Shown: positions 16,606 through 24,036, counted from the stretch's first letter. The stretch: DNA of 62,763 nt from Bdellovibrionales bacterium (GCA_018266335.1 JAFEAR010000251.1:1-62763); one strand, 5' to 3'. A program made the numbers and translations. Notes: a model not told the origin generated them from the sequence alone.

Positions 16606-17811
16606 ATGCTTGGTCATTGGGGTGGAATTTTTTTTGGAATGGCATTGTTTGCACTTTCGGTGCGAGCGGATCAGCCGGCGGGTAAATCTTCGGAACAAGT
16701 GCATTTTGAAACGATGCTGGCAGAAGCTCGAAAAAGTCTGCCGGAATGCGATGCTAGTTACCGCGAGGAAATTGTGCGCTTGGGAAGGAGTGCACCGGGT
16801 AATGAAAATTATTTTCAAGAATCCTCCGACGTGCAGCGAGCACTGAATTTGCTGGAGTCGCATCCGGCTCCTCCGGGCAACTACGGCGATGACATCTCCG
16901 AGATTTTTGTGCGCCAGCACAAACGAATGAAGGGTGAGGATGTCTTTGGATTGTTGCTTCTACAGGGCTGCGATGTGGCGCCGGTGCTGGGGCTTCAGCT
17001 GCGTTTGATTGGCACGAGCCAGCAGAAGCCCTTGGCGCCGAGAGATCGTCAAAGGCTCATCGCGCTTGTGAATGAGTCTGTACGGCACAGTCCTCGGGGC
17101 CCCAATCTTTTTGATCTAAATTTGCAGCTAAAATTGTTGCGTGCGGCGGATGCTGCCGAACTTTTGCAGCTTAACTCGACTCAGGAACGTGATTTGAGTC
17201 AGCTCGAACAAGAAATTCGCAATCGCTATCGGGATCAGCTGGAGGCAAAGTCGCGTGTGGAGGCAGCCTATGCGGCGAGCGATCCTCACGGTGTTGCCAA
17301 ACTTTGGTCATTGGAAGTTGCGGAGGTGAGTTTGGCGAGAACTTTCAGTGCGCGCATGAAATCTGTTCTTCGCGATGTGACTACGGCGGCGAGCTGTGAA
17401 CACGAGGCAGTGTTGTCGGTAGAAACTCGAGAGGTAGTTTTGCGCGCGATTCGTGAAATATTTTTCGAGCATAATATTGATGCGGTGGATCGGTATTTGG
17501 CCGATGCTTTTATTCAGAACGATCCGGGAATTCCGATTGGGAAAAGAGCCTTCAAGAATTATCTGCGCAATCTTTTTGTCGCGTTTCCGGATTACACCGG
17601 CAAGGTGGATAATCTGGTGGTTAGTGGCAACCTTATTTCACTACAATTGTCGTGGACGGGAACGCATCGGGGGCGATTTATGGGAATCGGTGCGACGGGT
17701 AAGAAAATTATGCGTCGAACCGCGGACACCTACCGAGTCGAAAATGGAAAAATTGTCGAACACTGGGGAGTTGCCGACCAAGCAGAGATGCTTAAGTCTT
17801 TAGGGCTTTAG
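16606..17811 (+). CDS. Exported protein with C-terminal SnoaL-like domain
   Basis: This 401-residue protein begins with a hydrophobic stretch (GGIFFGMALFALSVRAD) that looks like a signal peptide. Residues 25-265 are helical, with two cysteines and no recognised domain. The last 130 residues are a SnoaL-like fold: VVLRAIREIFFEHNIDAVDRYL, ENDP-type FIQNDPGIPIGKRAFKNYL, FPDYTGKVDNLV, then WTGTHRGRFMGI and VENGKIVEHWGVAD. SnoaL-like proteins include polyketide cyclases and many ligand-binding proteins. Fusion to a long exported helical region is unusual. It overlaps the convergent NAD(P)HX dehydratase gene by 20 bp. Confidence 0.75.
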   Translation: MLGHWGGIFFGMALFALSVRADQPAGKSSEQVHFETMLAEARKSLPECDASYREEIVRLGRSAPGNENYFQESSDVQRALNLLESHPAPPGNYGDDISEIFVRQHKRMKGEDVFGLLLLQGCDVAPVLGLQLRLIGTSQQKPLAPRDRQRLIALVNESVRHSPRGPNLFDLNLQLKLLRAADAAELLQLNSTQERDLSQLEQEIRNRYRDQLEAKSRVEAAYAASDPHGVAKLWSLEVAEVSLARTFSARMKSVLRDVTTAASCEHEAVLSVETREVVLRAIREIFFEHNIDAVDRYLADAFIQNDPGIPIGKRAFKNYLRNLFVAFPDYTGKVDNLVVSGNLISLQLSWTGTHRGRFMGIGATGKKIMRRTADTYRVENGKIVEHWGVADQAEMLKSLGL

Positions 17812-18640
17812 TTCCGCGTAGCTTTTTCAGCGCGAAGGGTATTTGCTCGAGGAGATCGCTGGCTAGCAAGCTGAGGACGTCGCGCCGTTGGGCGATCCAT
17901 TCGTCCGCAATGAATCCATGCAAATAAGCGCCGAGACAAGCGGCTTTTGTGGGTTCCAGGCCCTGTGCGAGAAGTCCGGTAATGATGCCCGTTAGAACGT
18001 CCCCGGTGCCGGCCTTCGCAAGGGCGGCATTGCCCGATTGAATTTGGTAGGTGCGATGGCCGTCGCAGATGAGAGAGTGAAAGCCTTTCAGCAGCACGAT
18101 CGCGCCCAGTTGTTTTTGTGCCACTTGCGCATATCTTAAGCGGTTGTGGCGAATTTGATGGGCGCTTAATCCCAGAAGTCGAGCCAGTTCGCCTTCGTGG
18201 GGAGTTAGAATCCAGGTCGATGGAAATTTAAGTTTGGACTTCTGGGCGGCAACATTGAGGGCATCGGCGTCTACCACTACGCGGGACGGTGCACTGCGGA
18301 GCAATTTGCGAAGGAGTTGAAGGGTGCGTGCTGTGCGTCCAAGGCCGGGGCCGATGGCTACTGCGCATTTTTCGAAATCCGATGATGACAATCGGAGCGC
18401 GTTTCGAATTAAAAAATCGGGGTGGCGCTGAGAGGGAAAAGTGGGGGCATCCGAGATGGCTACCGTTGTGTAGCCGGAGCCGCTGCGTGCGGCCGCCGTT
18501 GCGGCGAGCACGGCAGCGCCATACATCCCGCGTGAACCCGCAATAATAAGCGATCGGCCACCATGGCTCTTGTTGCTGGTGTGGGGTCGAATCGGTAAAA
18601 GCGCCCGCGCTTGTTGGCGACCAAATTTAACGAAAGCCAT
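17792..18640 (-). CDS. nnrD: ADP/ATP-dependent NAD(P)H-hydrate dehydratase
   Basis: This 282-residue protein corresponds to the YjeF C-terminal (carbohydrate kinase-like) domain alone. It converts damaged S-NAD(P)HX back to NAD(P)H using ADP or ATP in the cytoplasm. Visible motifs are GGRSLIIAGSRGMYGAAVLAA near the N-terminus, AIGPGLGRT, VVDADALN, ILTPHEGELARLL and the nucleotide-binding NAALAKAGTGDVLTGIITGLLAQG. The partner epimerase (NnrE) domain, usually fused or adjacent, is absent here and should lie elsewhere. The protein starts at ATG 18640. Confidence 0.92.
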   Translation of the reverse strand: MAFVKFGRQQARALLPIRPHTSNKSHGGRSLIIAGSRGMYGAAVLAATAAARSGSGYTTVAISDAPTFPSQRHPDFLIRNALRLSSSDFEKCAVAIGPGLGRTARTLQLLRKLLRSAPSRVVVDADALNVAAQKSKLKFPSTWILTPHEGELARLLGLSAHQIRHNRLRYAQVAQKQLGAIVLLKGFHSLICDGHRTYQIQSGNAALAKAGTGDVLTGIITGLLAQGLEPTKAACLGAYLHGFIADEWIAQRRDVLSLLASDLLEQIPFALKKLRGTKALKT

Positions 18641-18654
18641 TTGTGCAGATTAAA

Positions 18655-19089
18655 TCAGCGCAGTTCAGGCCAGCAAGAAAGGACAATGTTGTAGGGTTTG
18701 CCGGTGGGGCTGACTTCGGGAATGGCGCCATCGTACTGCAGGGTGAGGTCGAACGGGGAGATGCTAGCGATCGAAGTGTAGCCCATTAAAAGGGCGGGAC
18801 GTTTGTAGATGGCGGCCACCAACCAATTGTCTTGTTGGTAGGAAAGCACCATCACGTAGCCGGGAGCGAATTGAACTTCGCTCTTAGAGGAATAGTTTTT
18901 GGGCAGGTTCATGGCAAAATCGCCCGAAGCCGTAAAACCCTGCATGTCCGGACCGGACCGTTCGTCGATGGAGTAAATGCACTCCAGTATGGTTTTGGGC
19001 GTGTGGGGTGTGGGGGTAGGCAGGGGCGATGCGGAGTATGCGTAAGTACACGAAATTAAAGATGCAACTGCAACAAAATGCTTCATCAT
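18655..19089 (-). CDS. Small exported protein, unknown
   Basis: This 144-residue protein has a signal peptide (HFVAVASLISCTYAYSAS). A Pro/Thr linker (PLPTPTPHTPK) leads into a beta-rich region with Cys in LECIYSID and in the final VLSCWPELR, likely disulphide-bonded. Central strands read VQFAPGYVMVLSYQQ and FDLTLQYDGAIPE. No family recognised. It lies 14 bp from the nnrD start on the same strand, so they may be co-transcribed. Confidence 0.7.
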   Translation of the reverse strand: MMKHFVAVASLISCTYAYSASPLPTPTPHTPKTILECIYSIDERSGPDMQGFTASGDFAMNLPKNYSSKSEVQFAPGYVMVLSYQQDNWLVAAIYKRPALLMGYTSIASISPFDLTLQYDGAIPEVSPTGKPYNIVLSCWPELR

Positions 19090-19144
19090 GTGGGCGACAT
19101 TTTTCCAAACATGATGCGACGAGTCAACAGCTCAATTTGGCAGC

Positions 19145-19732
19145 TTAGCTGAGTGCTTTGGAACGCCACAAATACGTGGCGTTACCGAAGGGAGTGAGGA
19201 GTTCTTCAAAGCCAGCGCGAGCCATTTGGCGATTCCACCAGGTGTAACTTTCTAGAATTCGACGGTAGGGATCGGGACAAAATTCGCCCTTAAAACTGGA
19301 GCGGAAGTGCAGGTAGCGGGCCACGTGCGCCAAATCGCCTAAGAGCGGAGCGAGGTCTTTAGGTCGCAAATAAATGAGCGAGTTGGAAAAGACTAAATCA
19401 AAGTGACGGCCTTTACGGCGGAGTCGGTTTACGTAGCTCAGCATGTCTTCGTGATGAATGCGCCCACGGTAAAATGCGGGCGTGCGACGAAAGGCCCATT
19501 CGTTGATTTCGCAGCCGTAGGGCCGCTGCCCAAAGGCTCGGTACAAATCTTTGAGCATAACGCCCGTGCCGCTTCCCAGCACACAGCAACTACGTACTTG
19601 GGGAGCGTCAGCTGCGGCAAAGAGCTCGAGGCATTCTTCTAGGTAATTGTGTTGTCGATAGACCCGATTGTAATGATTTTTACTGCCGGCGTAGTTGGCA
19701 AAAAAATCGGCATCGATAGGTTTTCCGGGCAT
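19145..19732 (-). CDS. Class I SAM-dependent methyltransferase
   Basis: This 195-residue protein has the methyltransferase motif I region SCCVLGSGTGVMLKDLYRAFG and an acidic motif II (GCEINEW). Motif IV reads HFDLVFSNSLIYL, in a class I Rossmann fold. The N-terminal segment (FFANYAGSKNHYNRVYRQHNYLEECLEL) is typical of small-molecule or lipid methyltransferases. The substrate cannot be inferred. It starts at ATG 19732. Confidence 0.82.
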   Translation of the reverse strand: MPGKPIDADFFANYAGSKNHYNRVYRQHNYLEECLELFAAADAPQVRSCCVLGSGTGVMLKDLYRAFGQRPYGCEINEWAFRRTPAFYRGRIHHEDMLSYVNRLRRKGRHFDLVFSNSLIYLRPKDLAPLLGDLAHVARYLHFRSSFKGEFCPDPYRRILESYTWWNRQMARAGFEELLTPFGNATYLWRSKALS

Positions 19733-19772
19733 GAGCCATTATTGAACGTGGAGGCGGGGGGAGCAAGGGCCG

Positions 19773-20096
19773 TTATTCAATCGCGCGATACTTTTCGAAG
19801 CGTGGGTACCCGGGGGCGTACATGCTTTGGACTCGCGATGCGAATTCCATGAAGTAGGGTTGCTGCAAATGTGCATCGAGTGCGCTTTGGCTTTGCCAGC
19901 GTTCGAAGAAGGTCATCTCGGAGGGGTCCGTTTCGGATTGTTGAAAATAGTAGGCCACGTTGCCCGTTTCGTTGCGCGAGGGGTTTATGAGGCGTTGGGC
20001 TTCCCGAACAAAATCGGCCTCGCGACCGGGCAGAACTTTCACGTAGACGATGGAAGTAATCAAGAGGGCCGTGGTGATCATGCGGACTTTGTACAT
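19773..20096 (-). CDS. Antibiotic biosynthesis monooxygenase (ABM)-domain protein
   Basis: This is a 107-residue ABM-fold protein with the pattern ITSIVYVKVLPGREADFVRE, GNVAYYFQQSETDPSEMTFFERW and ALDAHLQQPYFMEFAS. Such proteins act as quinol monooxygenases, heme-degrading enzymes or related small oxygenases. It begins with MYKVRMITTALLITS, so the first residues may be a short hydrophobic leader or the true start may be internal. It lies 40 bp upstream of the methyltransferase and may share its transcript. Confidence 0.78.
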   Translation of the reverse strand: MYKVRMITTALLITSIVYVKVLPGREADFVREAQRLINPSRNETGNVAYYFQQSETDPSEMTFFERWQSQSALDAHLQQPYFMEFASRVQSMYAPGYPRFEKYRAIE

Positions 20097-20152
20097 GGGT
20101 GGCCTTGGAGTGGAAAGTCACTAAGGCTTTCCCTCAGAGTTACGTAAATTTT

Positions 20153-20974
20153 CTACCTAAAGCAGGCGGGCATTCGCGTTTTCATGTTCGGTAAAACCTT
20201 CGTGTTGAAAGTGCTGCGTGAGGCTTGCATGGAGGACCAATATTTACCCAAGGCAACGTCTAGGGTTGACGATGGATAGCTCGTCAGCAGCAGTCGATTC
20301 ATGATGAACAGACCTAGATTTAGATTGCTGTAGGCATTGAGAATCGTGCGATCGGGGTTTCCGTGGGCCGTGCGGCTGTTGTAGTCCGCAATGGCTTTTG
20401 CTTTGTCTTGCTCCCACGAAATGTCGCCGCCCGTGTATTTGTAGTTCTTCATGTCCTGATAGGAAAGTTGGAGCAACCCTTCCGATCGTACCTGGTATCC
20501 GGTCACAGAATCGGTGCCCATGGTGTCTTCCAAGTAGATTGCGGTTCGCTCGCGCGCAGATTCGGGACCTGCGATGGACCACAGCAGTGCGGACCAAAAG
20601 TTGGGTCGGGAAGATGGGGCAATTTTGTTCCAGTTCGGGCAAATCTTAGCCATTCGCGAGTCCGAGAGGGCGAGCAGCTTGGGGTAGGACTTCGTTACGG
20701 TGAGTTCGATGTGGTCGTCGTAGTCGGCGAGCCATCCGCGAATGACTTGAGGTGGCGTGGGGGTGGCGGAGGTTGATTCTCCGTTGGATTCTACGATGGC
20801 GGTACTATCGTTCACGGGAACGGTGGTGTCGGGAATCGGTGCGTTGACGGTGGGTTGCTCCGGTACGGTGGGGATTGGTTGGGGCGCGCGTGCGCCTGAA
20901 GCCATTGCCTGCGCAATCAATAAAAAGCCCGTGGTTAGTAGGAGGCGCGAAGAGAGCGAAAATTTCTGTTCCAT
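20153..20974 (-). CDS. Exported lysozyme-like (transglycosylase-type) protein
   Basis: This 273-residue protein has a signal peptide (LLLTTGFLLIAQAMASG). A Pro/Thr-rich linker spans residues 30-75. A domain from about residue 78 carries FWSALLWSIAGPESARER, VRSEGLLQLSYQDMKNY and NLNLGLFIMNRLL. These resemble the catalytic Glu helix and the GLLQLS motif of SLT/lysozyme-fold proteins found in Bdellovibrio-type genomes; Glu138 is the candidate acid. The likely role is peptidoglycan binding or cleavage in the periplasm. A 7-bp hairpin lies directly before the ATG, and no Shine-Dalgarno site is visible. Confidence 0.65.
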   Translation of the reverse strand: MEQKFSLSSRLLLTTGFLLIAQAMASGARAPQPIPTVPEQPTVNAPIPDTTVPVNDSTAIVESNGESTSATPTPPQVIRGWLADYDDHIELTVTKSYPKLLALSDSRMAKICPNWNKIAPSSRPNFWSALLWSIAGPESARERTAIYLEDTMGTDSVTGYQVRSEGLLQLSYQDMKNYKYTGGDISWEQDKAKAIADYNSRTAHGNPDRTILNAYSNLNLGLFIMNRLLLTSYPSSTLDVALGKYWSSMQASRSTFNTKVLPNMKTRMPACFR

Positions 20975-20975
20975 G

Positions 20976-20993
20976 TAGCGTCTTCGGACGCTA
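20976..20993 (-). promoter_or_regulatory. Hairpin directly upstream of the lysozyme-like gene start
   Basis: Perfect 7-bp arms (20976-20982 and 20987-20993, TAGCGTC and its complement) close a 4-nt loop, one base before the ATG at 20974. It occupies the place where a ribosome-binding site is expected. It may control translation; no T tract follows, so it is not a terminator. Confidence 0.45.
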
Positions 20994-21050
20994 GGGGAAT
21001 TTAGATGAGCTGGGTGCGGGGCGTGTAAGTGCTTTTAAGGTGGCGCCGAA

Positions 21051-21887
21051 TTACTTTTGAAGACTTTCCACAAAGAGGCGATTGTTTGGGGTGTCTTTGC
21101 GTTGAATCAAAACCACTTCATAGGGGCTGCGGAAAGACAGGTCGGGAAGCGCTTGGAGGCCGGCGCCAACTGGGGTGCGCAGCAGGAAATCGGGCACCAG
21201 GCCAACGCCAAGCCCCTGAGCTGCGAATTGGGCAATCAGATCCCAGCTATGAATTTCCAAAATTCTCCAGGAAGAAAATTCCTTCTTGTTTGCGACCGTA
21301 GTGCGGAACTTTTTGGTTTCGGGCCGGGGCTCCGTAAGTAGCCAGCGATTTTCTGGTTTGCCGCGCTTGGCTTGCACGCACACAAAATTTCCGCGATGCA
21401 GAGTGGGGCCCCGATGATCGTGAATGGCTCCATCGTCTAGTACGAGTCCCAGATCTATATGACGTTGCGCTACGCTATCGCAGATTTCGCGCGTAGTTCC
21501 CAGGGAGAGTGAGATTTCGAGTCCGGGATGCTTGCGTCCAAGCTGCTGGAGTGAGTCCGGAAGCAGGAAGGCGGCGAGAGAGCGAGAGCAGCCCACTCGA
21601 AGTAGGCCCGAGGCGAGTGCGCGTTGACCCGCAATGTGGTCGCGAATGGACTCTACTTGCTGAAAGACGCCTTCGCATTGCGAGAGCAACCAGTGTCCCT
21701 CGTGGGTTAATGTAAATTCGCGGCGTTTGTGCTCGAGGAGATCGGCGCCCAGTTGAATTTCGAGACTGCGAATGGCTTGGCTGATAGCGGGACGGCTAAG
21801 ATGGTTTTCTGCGGCGGCTGCCGTCATGCTCTGAAGACGTGCGGCATCGAAAAAATATTTTAGGTGAAACAGATTAAGCATAGTCAT
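21051..21887 (-). CDS. LysR-family transcriptional regulator
   Basis: This 278-residue protein has the LysR winged helix at the N-terminus (NLFHLKYFFDAARLQSMTAAAAENHLSRPAISQAIRSLE is spread over residues 5-44), followed by LGADLLEHKRREFTLTHEG. The periplasmic-binding-like effector domain follows, with SLGTTREICDSVAQRHIDLGL and LIAQFAAQGLGVGLVPDFLL. The start could be the ATG at 21887 or the one at 21881; neither has a clear ribosome site. A palindrome of the T-N11-A type sits just upstream, suggesting autoregulation. The target genes are not obvious because the neighbour upstream runs in the same direction. Confidence 0.9.
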   Translation of the reverse strand: MTMLNLFHLKYFFDAARLQSMTAAAAENHLSRPAISQAIRSLEIQLGADLLEHKRREFTLTHEGHWLLSQCEGVFQQVESIRDHIAGQRALASGLLRVGCSRSLAAFLLPDSLQQLGRKHPGLEISLSLGTTREICDSVAQRHIDLGLVLDDGAIHDHRGPTLHRGNFVCVQAKRGKPENRWLLTEPRPETKKFRTTVANKKEFSSWRILEIHSWDLIAQFAAQGLGVGLVPDFLLRTPVGAGLQALPDLSFRSPYEVVLIQRKDTPNNRLFVESLQK

Positions 21888-21889
21888 TA

Positions 21890-21902
21890 TTTATGACATA
21901 AA
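21890..21902. promoter_or_regulatory. LysR-type T-N11-A palindrome
   Basis: The sequence TTTATGACATAAA is a perfect 13-base palindrome with the T-N11-A pattern recognised by LysR regulators. It lies two bases from the lysR start codon, so a bound regulator would block its own expression. The assignment is from pattern and position only. Confidence 0.5.
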
Positions 21903-21944
21903 TATGCCTGAAAAATCATTAAAAATTTATATAGAGGATGGCGC

Positions 21945-21988
21945 AAAAACGCGAATGCCTCAACTCCCGCGTAGAGAGTTGAGGCATT
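21945..21988 (-). terminator. Terminator after the Ser/Ala-rich exported protein
   Basis: A 13-bp perfect stem (arms 21954-21966 and 21976-21988, AATGCCTCAACTC and its complement) closes a 9-base loop. On the minus strand it is followed after four bases by five T. It lies 34 bp beyond the stop codon at 22023. Confidence 0.75.
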
Positions 21989-22022
21989 GTTGTAGGATCG
22001 AAATGATCCGGAAGGTAGGTGC

Positions 22023-22490
22023 TTAGTATTCTTTGATGTGTTGAGCGCGAACGCCGCTCGGATCGTACACGGGAGTTACGACCGGCTTGGGAGCTGCTTG
22101 ACCCGGTTTAGCCTGGGTGGGTTGTTGGGTTTGGCCGGCGTAGCAGCCCGTGTTGTAGCTGGTGCAGCCGTAGAAGTAGTAGCCGCAATCGTTCTGGAAG
22201 TACCAGCCGCAGTACTCGGCGCTGTAAAACCAGCCGGTGTAACCGGATTGGCTGCTCTGGTAGCTGCTGGCGTAGCTGGAGGCATGTTCTTCGGCGTACG
22301 ACGAAGCATGTTGTTCAGCGTAGGAAGACGAGTGCTGTTCGGCGTACGACGAAGCTTCGGAGCTAGCCTCGGAACTTGCTTCGTAGCTCGCTTCGGAGCT
22401 GGCGTAGGATTCTGCTTGTGCGCGTTGGGTGGTCAAGGTGAAGGCGAGGAGGGAGCCGAGACCGAGAATGGTGAGACCGTAGATTTTCAT
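22023..22490 (-). CDS. Exported repeat protein rich in Ser, Ala, Glu and Tyr
   Basis: The ATG at 22490 follows AAGGAT by about ten bases and begins with a signal peptide (LTILGLGSLLAFTLTTQRAQA); the longer frame to 22679 would run into the neighbouring gene. The 155-residue protein has two parts. Residues 27-80 are short repeats of the SSEAS and SSYAEQHA kind. Residues 84-118 are aromatic- and cysteine-rich (FYSAEYCGWYFQNDCGYYF, then YGCTSYNTGCY). A Gln/Pro tail ends it. The cysteines probably form disulphides outside the cytoplasm. No family is recognised; the look is that of a structural or surface protein. Confidence 0.78.
   Translation of the reverse strand: MKIYGLTILGLGSLLAFTLTTQRAQAESYASSEASYEASSEASSEASSYAEQHSSSYAEQHASSYAEEHASSYASSYQSSQSGYTGWFYSAEYCGWYFQNDCGYYFYGCTSYNTGCYAGQTQQPTQAKPGQAAPKPVVTPVYDPSGVRAQHIKEY
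22251..22412 (-). repeat. In-gene Ser/Ala/Glu repeat region
   Basis: Residues 27-80 of the exported protein are built from short near-repeats (YASSEAS, YEASSEAS, SYAEQHSS, SYAEEHASS). At DNA level the GCGTACGACGAAGC-type unit recurs several times. Such tracts may change copy number by slippage or recombination. Confidence 0.7.
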
Positions 22491-22583
22491 TGGGTAAATA
22501 TCCTTTCGTGTGAATGGAAAAGTGAACGAGCTCGCCTTGTAGCCGAGTCTAACGCTTAGTGTCAACGGCCTTTGCTGAGCATA

Positions 22584-22614
22584 AAAAAAGCCCACGGAAT
22601 TTCTTCCGTGGGCT
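22584..22614 (-). terminator. Terminator after the two-domain DUF3011 gene
   Basis: A perfect 11-bp stem (arms 22589-22599 and 22604-22614, AGCCCACGGAA and its complement) closes a 4-base loop. On the minus strand it is followed by a run of T (A tract 22583-22589 on the plus strand). It lies about 30 bp beyond the stop at 22646. Confidence 0.88.
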
Positions 22615-22645
22615 TGGCATTGAGGACAGAGCCTAAGGCCTGGAT

Positions 22646-23278
22646 TTAGTAGGTCGAAACGCTGAACTGGGCGCGGCAACCGCTATTAACCCAGATCGCT
22701 TGCGCATCGTAACCCCAGGTTTGACCATAAATGCATGGACCCTGGTTATTCGAGAGCTGTTGGTACAGGCTGACCGACTGCACGCGGCCATTTAGGAAGC
22801 AGCGATTGGGTTGGTAGTTGTTGCTGTCGCACTGAGCGATGTAGGTGTTGGGGTAGCCACCGCCGGGATATCCTCCACCACCGGGGTAGCCTCCGCCAGG
22901 GTAGCCGCCACCACCGGGATAACCGCCGCCGGGATATCCGCCACCAGGATAGCCTCCGCCGCCGCCGGGATAACCGCCGCCGTTCGTGTAAACCGTAAAT
23001 ACGGCACGACATCCATTGGTCACTTGAATGCCTTGAGCATTGTAACTCCAGGTTTGACCGTAGATGCAGGGGCCTTTGTTATTCGAGAGTTGTTGGGCCA
23101 GGGTTACCGAGCTCACGTAACCGTAGCCTTGCAGGCTACAGAAGGCAGGGCGGTAGCTAATGCTCTCGCACTTCACGTTGACGGCTTGGCCGTAGCCGCC
23201 GGGATATCCGGGGCCGGGATACTGTGCGTGCGCAGCGCCAGCTGCTGCTAGGGCTGCGATCATCCAAATATTCTTCAT
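22646..23278 (-). CDS. Exported protein with two DUF3011 domains
   Basis: This 210-residue protein starts at ATG 23278 with AAGGAG just upstream, followed by a signal peptide (cleavage after AHA). Two DUF3011 modules (residues about 34-97 and 147-208) each show a CES or CDS start, then YRPAFCSLQG or YQPNRCFLNG. Each continues with QLSNN, GPCIYGQTW and a NGCRAVF or SGCRAQF end. They are joined by a GYPGGG repeat linker (residues 100-143). DUF3011 proteins are exported and their function is unknown; the cysteines suggest disulphides. It is a close paralogue of the next gene upstream. Confidence 0.85.
   Translation of the reverse strand: MKNIWMIAALAAAGAAHAQYPGPGYPGGYGQAVNVKCESISYRPAFCSLQGYGYVSSVTLAQQLSNNKGPCIYGQTWSYNAQGIQVTNGCRAVFTVYTNGGGYPGGGGGYPGGGYPGGGYPGGGGYPGGGYPGGGGYPGGGYPNTYIAQCDSNNYQPNRCFLNGRVQSVSLYQQLSNNQGPCIYGQTWGYDAQAIWVNSGCRAQFSVSTY
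22850..22981 (-). repeat. GYPGG tandem repeat between DUF3011 domains
   Basis: About eight copies of a GGYPGG or GGGYPGG unit form residues 100-143 of the two-domain DUF3011 protein. The underlying DNA repeat (CCGCCGGGATAACC-like and variants) is imperfect, so length may vary among strains. Confidence 0.8.
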
Positions 23279-23316
23279 GTCAAAACTCCTTTTGTCCCTT
23301 TCGTCTCCCGAGACCT

Positions 23317-23373
23317 AAGCTAGCAAATGCCCCGTTGGGAACAACCAAATTATGCGCTGTAAAGAAAAGTTAA
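23317..23373 (-). promoter_or_regulatory. Conserved upstream element of the two-domain DUF3011 gene (copy A)
   Basis: This block matches the one at 23968-24024 upstream of the paralogue with identical spacing. Shared parts in plus-strand order are AAGCTA, CAAA, GGGAACAA, AATTA and AAAGAAAAGTTAA. On the minus strand it contains a CATAAT that could be a -10 element. The 5' leader and promoter were probably duplicated along with the gene and then conserved. Confidence 0.6.
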
Positions 23374-23437
23374 AGCGCAAAGCCTGCGAGGAAGAATTTC
23401 CCTGCAGGCTTTGTCTTCCATGTGGATACAGACTTTT

Positions 23438-23923
23438 CTAGCTTTCTGATGAGTCGTCCGTCTCTAGATGGTGCGGGCCGTGACCCGGGCCATGCCCGGG
23501 GCCGTGACCTGGACCGTGTCCGGGACCGTGCCCTGGGCCATGGCCACCGCCGGGATAACCGGGACCGTTGCCACCGCCAGGATATCCTGGGCCGTGACCG
23601 CCGCCGGGATATCCAGGGTAGCCTCCGCCGTAGGCGCCAACGTAAACGGTAAATACGGCGCGACATCCGTTATTGACTGAAATGCCCTGGGCGTCGAACC
23701 ACCAAGTTTGCCCATAGATGCAGGGGCCCCGGTTGTTCGAAAGTTGGGCCGCAAGATTTACGGTTTGAATGTAACCGTAACCCTGCAGGCTGCAGTACGC
23801 CGGACGGTAGCCAATGCTTTCGCATTTAACTTGCACCGCTTGGCCGTAGCCGGGATAGCCCGGAACTTGAGCGTAAGCCGCTCCGCTGGCAGTCAATGCT
23901 GCAATCATCCAAATACTTTTCAT
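23438..23923 (-). CDS. Exported protein with one DUF3011 domain and Gly-His-Pro tail
   Basis: This 161-residue protein starts at ATG 23923 with AAGGAG upstream. Its signal peptide (MKSIWMIAALTASGAAYA) is almost the same as that of the two-domain paralogue. One DUF3011 module spans residues 31-95 (VKCESIGYRPAYCSLQG, QLSNN, GPCIYGQTW, NNGCRAVF). The tail (residues 99-152) is GYPGGG then repeated GHGP, ending HHLETDDSSES. The histidines could bind metal, but this is speculative. Function unknown. Confidence 0.82.
   Translation of the reverse strand: MKSIWMIAALTASGAAYAQVPGYPGYGQAVQVKCESIGYRPAYCSLQGYGYIQTVNLAAQLSNNRGPCIYGQTWWFDAQGISVNNGCRAVFTVYVGAYGGGYPGYPGGGHGPGYPGGGNGPGYPGGGHGPGHGPGHGPGHGPGHGPGHGPHHLETDDSSES
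23468..23629 (-). repeat. GYPGGG/GHGP repeat tail
   Basis: Residues 99-152 of the single-domain DUF3011 protein consist of GYPGGG units followed by eight or so GHGP units. The DNA is a short GC-rich tandem repeat (GGCCATGGCC and similar steps). Confidence 0.8.
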
Positions 23924-23967
23924 TTGTGAACTCCTTATTATCCGACGCTATGTCGGTAACGAGTTCG

Positions 23968-24024
23968 AAGCTAACAAACGCGCCCGAGGGAACAAGTGAA
24001 TTAGTGGATGCAAAGAAAAGTTAA
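23968..24024 (-). promoter_or_regulatory. Conserved upstream element of the single-domain DUF3011 gene (copy B)
   Basis: This is the second copy of the block at 23317-23373. It has the same order and spacing of AAGCTA, CAAA, GGGAACAA, AATTA and AAAGAAAAGTTAA, exactly 651 bp apart in coordinates. The intervening bases differ, so the matched bases may be under selection. Confidence 0.6.
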
Positions 24025-24036
24025 CACGCGCAAAAT

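Noticed and set aside
22038..22559. 173-residue plus-strand open frame
   Set aside because: It mirrors the exported Ser/Ala-rich gene and its repeats; the minus strand has the signal peptide, ribosome site and terminator.
22850..23629. Repeated DNA resembling a CRISPR array
   Set aside because: The repeats are in-frame GYPGG and GHGP codons of exported proteins, with no unique spacers of constant length.
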